This document shows, one piece after another, positions 59,468 through 64,000 of a stretch of DNA of 64,000 nucleotides. Every line of letters starts with the position of its first letter. The stretch's first letter is position 1. The notes under the pieces are model-generated. The model saw nothing but the letters and a program-made list of their open reading frames with translations, was not told the origin of the DNA and did no database searches. A program made the position numbers and the translations under genes. Location: positions 32,904,929-32,968,928 of the forward strand of contig OY743190.1 in assembly GCA_963555705.1 (NCBI GenBank), given 5' to 3'. Origin of the DNA: Ligustrum vulgare. Its lineage: Eukaryota > Streptophyta > Magnoliopsida > Lamiales > Oleaceae.

Positions 59468-60303
59468 TAAGGATCGGAGGGAATCCGCGTGATATTGATT
59501 CCAGCAAGAAAGCGTGGAATAGAATAATGGAAAAGAGGGAACAAGAGTTTATGCGCCGTTTATTTTCTTGATAAAAGGAAGATTTGATGATGACGGGATT
59601 TGAGATATGGAATATTTTCTTGGATTTTTGGGTACTGATATTTTGATATAATAATCAAGGTATAGAAATAATACGGGGATACGTGAAAGTGAAATAATGA
59701 CTGTATTGAATCAGGATTAATAAGTTTGTGCAAGTGAAAGGAATACCTTACGGGAAATGTTATGATATTTGAGTTAAGAATTTTAATTATTTGGGAGATA
59801 TTTGTTTATTGAATTTTGCAGAAATTTTGGGTTACAAATATTGGAAAGATAAACTGATGATTATGTTGATATGTGAATAACATGTTTGGGTATATTACAT
59901 AGAGAATATTCAGGTAATCGTTTTAATTATTTTGGGATATTTGGTGATAAGAAGAAATGAAAAATTATTATGGTATGATATGTTAGTAAAGATTTATTGA
60001 AATTTTAGAGATATTAATACGAATATTTGAGGTTACATGATACGATGATAAGTGACAGGTTACATGAGTACTACAAGATATGATGAAATATCACATACGA
60101 TTGGAAATTTTCATTTTGAGTCAGAATTTATGAGTAGACACATATGTCTATTATTGATAAGAAAAGTACATGTTCTTAAGAAAACAAAGAGATGCATTTA
60201 GTAAAAGTCCAGTGGATTAGATATTATAATGATGAGATTACTAAGAGAAAGAAGAGAAGAGATTCTGATTAAGTGTTCAGAAATCATAAGATCAAGTAAG
60301 TTT
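59468..60303 (+). other. Internal region 2, right part: no gene
   Basis: Matches 52868-53703 with no difference noticed by eye. Confidence 0.5.
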
Positions 60304-60339
60304 AATTTCGAGGACGAAATTATTTTAAGGGGGTAAGTT
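60240..60339 (+). pseudogene. pol C-terminal relic and polypurine tract, copy 2
   Basis: Identical to 53640-53739; FEDEIILRG then stop, purine tract, LTR 3. Confidence 0.65.
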
Positions 60340-62249
60340 TGTAGCGACCAAGAATTTTTACGCGATTAATAATTATTTTAATAGAAAATCGTGTCGCTAC
60401 TATTTCACCCATTTTTATTAAGTAACGCCGTGACGTATTCGTATAGCCAAGTCAAGAAATAATCGAGATCGTTCGATTTTAAATTAAATTCCGAATTTCT
60501 AAAAATACCTCCATTCTCTTGATTTAAAGTATATTAAGTCCAAGTACTTAATTCAATGTTATCCCAATATTTATTTATACAAAAAATTATTTTTATTATT
60601 GAAATTAAGAAAATATATGCAAGCATGAGAGGTTCCATTATATATAATAATTATGAGAATCTTAATTTAATAAATATGGAAAAGTATATGAATGAATTAT
60701 ATACTCCATTATATATAATCATGAAGAGCATAATATTTGTATAAATATGGAAAAGTATATGAATGATTGATAAGACTCCATTATATGTAATCATGAAGAG
60801 CATAATATTTGTATAAATATGGAAAAGTATATGAATGAATTATATACTCCATTATATATAATCATGAAGAGCATAATATTTGTATAAATATGAAAAAGTA
60901 TATGAATGATTGATAAGACTCCATTATATGTAATCATGAAGAGCATAATATTTGTATAAATATGGAAAAGTATATGAATGAATTATATACTCCATTATAT
61001 ATAATCATGAAGAGCATAATATTTGTATAAATATGGAAAAGTATATGAATGACTTATATACTCCATTATATATAATCATGAAGAGCATAATATTTGTATA
61101 AATATGGAAAAGTATATGAATGATTGATAAGACTCCATTATATATAATCATGAAGAGCATATTATTTGTATAAATATGGAAAAATATATGAATGGTGCTT
61201 TACTTTAAGAAAATGATGTGTTAAAATTAATAGAATTGAATGATTATGTTTACAATATGCCAACTTTATACATCTATTTAAACCCATCTCTTTTACACAC
61301 AACTCTACACATATACACTTATTTCCAACCTCTTGACAAAATCCACAAGTAAGAGAAATTCAAGGTGGTCAAGAAAGTTTTGGTCCATTTACTACTACAC
61401 TTCATTTTAATCTTTTAAAAGGTAAGTATATCTTATGTTTTTATGAAAATTAAGTATGTTGTTATGAAATGTAAATATACTTTAAGTTTTTATGAAAAGT
61501 AAGTATGTTTTTATGAAAGGTATTACCTTATGTTTTTATGAAAAGTAAGTATGTTTTTATGAAAGGTAAATACACCTTATGTTTTTAAGAAAAGTAAGTA
61601 TGTTTTTATGAAAAGTAAAATACCTTATATTTTTAAGAAAAGTAAGTATGTTTTTATGAAAAGTAAAATACCTTATATTTTTAAGAAAAGTAAGTATGTT
61701 TTTATGAAAATTAGATATACCTTATGTTTTTACGAAAATGTTTGGATCATTGCTATGAAATCAATCTCACAAGATTGCTATTGGTCCCATATGATATGTT
61801 TATGATTATGCTAAGGGGACCGGAGTTTAGTAGCGCTACACATAAGAATTCTTGCCATCTAAGTTCGGTAAAATTCTTGTGTCTCTCTATGTTTATGAGG
61901 ATTTCGATCCTATCCTATGTTATGATGAAAATGATCCATATGCTTTCAAAAGAAAATTATGCTTGGTATACTTACTGGGATTTTATAAATCTCACTCCAC
62001 GATATTTACCATTTTCAGATAATTGAAGGTTCGAGGCGGTCAACATGGAAGTGGCAAAAGTGGTTAAGATTGATGAGATAATTATGTTGAACTTTATGTA
62101 AGAAAATTATGTTCTATTTTTATTCACAAATTAAATTATGGGATTCTAATTATTCTTTTGAATAATTTTACATTACTATTTAAGTCTAGATAATATGATA
62201 TGAGTCACTTTTAGTGGCACTCGAATGGTCGAGAATTCGGGTCGTCACA
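60340..62249 (+). repeat. LTR 3 (3')
   Basis: 1910 bp, no difference from LTR 2 noticed by eye. It ends CGTCACA at 62249 and is followed directly by the target copy ATTAC. Confidence 0.92.
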
Positions 62250-62254
62250 ATTAC

Positions 62255-64000
62255 AATTCTCAATTTCAATTAAGGGACATTTCGATGGCTTGTCAAAAGA
62301 GAATTGAAATTATAATTTTGATTAGTTGAGTTTTCTAGGTAAGATGTGTCGTTAAAAATTGGAGAGAAAAATTGTTAGCAGTTAAAAAGTGATTTGGGAA
62401 ATTGTGTCCATTATAATTTGAAATTATAAATTTTAAATAACGGGCCCTAGTTAACATATTTTGTTTCTAGTCACAATTTTTATCCTAACATTTTGTTAAC
62501 GTGCATTGAAAAGAGGGGAAATTATTTATTTTCTACTTTTATATAAATTTTATATTTCTGTTTTTTACAAAAACGACAGGGAGATGAATTTTTTTGCCTC
62601 GTAACAAATATTTGGACAAAAATCGTCTCTATTGGCAAGATATGAAATTTAATAGATTGTTGATAAAAAAATTATAAAAAAAATCTTGGGAGCATAATAA
62701 GTGTAAAAATAGGAAAAGTTTAACGATATTTATTACAATTAAAATGTGATGTAATTAACAAATATTGTGGTGTCAATATAATTACCCTTAAAATAACTTG
62801 AGAAATCTTCTAACTACTAAATTCAATTTTCTTGTTTTTGGTTCATTTTCATAGTTCATATTCATATTGTGATTTCAATTTTAGACGCTCGTTGTAATTA
62901 AATATTGTAGATAATTAGTGTCGAATAGTAAAACTAATGACTTTCTCAAAAAAAAAAAAAATTATTGTTATTGTAAAATTAACGGGTGCATAATGCATAT
63001 ATATTCGTTCCAGAAATTAATGTATATATACAAAAGTAACAAATATAAATCCTCGATTTAAGTAATTACATTAGAAACGGTCAACTTTGTGATGCACTAA
63101 TCTTAATATATACTATATTTAAAAATGAAAAAGTATTCCTCCACAAGTTATCACCAATTACTGTTCATTTTGGGCTTTAAAAAAAAAAAAAATTGACATC
63201 CCCTTTTAGGTATTGGGAAATGCGGCTGTCAATTTGACAGCCGCATCATTTAATTTTTTATTTTTTACTTATTGTTGTGAATTATGTTTTTTTTAATTTA
63301 TTTATAAACCAAATTATAATTTATACAAATTCTCAAATTATTTTTTAATTATATATCTTTTTTCTTTTCACTTTTAAAATTTTAATACACGTACAGATAT
63401 TAAATTTCGATCACACATTTGACGAAAATTTTTGAATCACATTATTTGAAATTAAAAAGTGGAGAGAAAATGTGTGTGGTTAAAAAGTAGTTTGAAAAAT
63501 TATATTGTTCATAAATTGATTATTTCAAATTGATTTTTTTTAATTTATTATTATTTCAAATTGGGGAGGATTGACATCCCCTTTTTTGTCTTGGGAAATG
63601 CGACTGTCCATTTGACAGCCGCATCATTTTTTTTCTGCTTTTTACTTATTGTTCGTGAATTAATTTTTTTTATAAATCAAATTATAATATTTACAATTTC
63701 TCAAACCACATTTTAATCATACATCTTTTTTCTCTTCACTTTTTAATTTTTAATACACGTACAAATATAAAATTCGATCACACATTTTACGAAAATTTTA
63801 CAAATCACATTATTTGAAATAGTAATTTTTTCATAATGTAAGGTTAAAACTAAAGAATATTATTTAGTTTGTGTGAACATTATTTTATTGGTAAATTGTG
63901 GCAGAAAATGAGTTTTGAAAACAAATAATGTTTTGAATAAGTGTAAAGAAAATGTGTAATTAAAAAGTGGAGAGAAAATGTGTGTGGTTAAAAAGTAGTT
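62255..64000. repeat. MITE- and Helitron-like repeats, no gene
   Basis: Two copies of a segment of about 400 bp (about 63190-63540 and 63575-64000) share GGGAAATGCG.CTGTC, ATTTGACAGCCGCATCATTT, TTCGATCACACATTT and GTGGAGAGAAAATGTGTG. They belong to the family also present at 7054-8300. ATACTATATTTAAAAATG near 63110 resembles the TCTATACTATATTT starts there. 62735-62800 is the possible partner of the inverted-repeat arm at 47030-47095. Confidence 0.5.

Larger units (their letters stand above)
47144..62254 (+). mobile_element. Tandem LTR retrotransposon array (LTR-int-LTR-int-LTR), non-autonomous Ty3/gypsy
   Basis: Three 1910-bp LTRs (47149-49058, 53740-55649, 60340-62249) each begin TGTAGCGACC and end GTCGTCACA. 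Internal regions are 49059-53739 and 55650-60339. A perfect 5-bp duplication, ATTAC, flanks only the outer ends (47144-47148 and 62250-62254), so the array counts as one insertion. A primer-binding site TGGTATCAGAGC and a polypurine tract AAGGGGGTAAG are correctly placed. The residual pol end FNFEDEIILRG just before each downstream LTR is of the type seen in plant Ty3/gypsy (Tekay/Del-like) elements. There is no gag, protease, RT or integrase. The interior instead holds two antisense genes. Confidence 0.93.

Overview
This is nuclear DNA from a flowering plant, most likely a eudicot. It is AT-rich, dominated by transposable elements, has GT-AG introns, and carries genes typical of land plants. 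Only one window gene looks like a complete, ordinary host gene: a five-exon gene for 60S ribosomal protein L37a (eL43) on the minus strand at 25207-26925. Other host sequences are broken. They are a P-class PPR gene split by a transposon (18544-20849), a ubiquitin unit (27916-28170), a receptor-like kinase that keeps its introns (28163-29010) and a piece of aspartate aminotransferase (29254-29400).

The first 46 kb is layered mobile DNA: a very short gag-only retrotransposon holding a 1.6-kb palindromic foldback element with a 9-bp target duplication (4080-6894), Helitron-like ends and a Helitron helicase relic, two non-autonomous hAT elements (9531-10401 and 12928-14325), a C-rich minisatellite block with strong G-quadruplex potential (10970-12870), a decayed Ty1/copia element on the minus strand (about 35768-41500) and a decayed autonomous hAT element (41971-44300).

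The most striking part is 47144-62254. It is a tandem retrotransposon array, LTR-internal-LTR-internal-LTR, with three 1910-bp LTRs, two internal regions of about 4.7 kb and one 5-bp target duplication (ATTAC) at the outer borders only. The LTRs, a primer-binding site matching initiator tRNA-Met, the polypurine tract and a leftover pol end mark it as a non-autonomous Ty3/gypsy derivative. It has no gag-pol. Each internal region instead carries an intact antisense cargo: (i) a 199-residue protein whose basic run plus Cys cluster resembles the nucleic-acid-binding proteins of plant betaflexiviruses, and (ii) a 217-residue, intronless LOG-type cytokinin-activating phosphoribohydrolase. Three structured hairpin repeats follow the LOG gene. 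Both cargo frames are open in both copies, and the copies differ by about 0.1%, so the array is young or under conversion. A transposon carrying a virus-like RNA-binding protein beside a hormone-activating enzyme is the best candidate here for an undescribed system. The tandem arrangement itself should be confirmed on long reads, because two haplotypes joined in assembly could look similar.

Gene functions are recognised by eye from motifs. No database search was possible.
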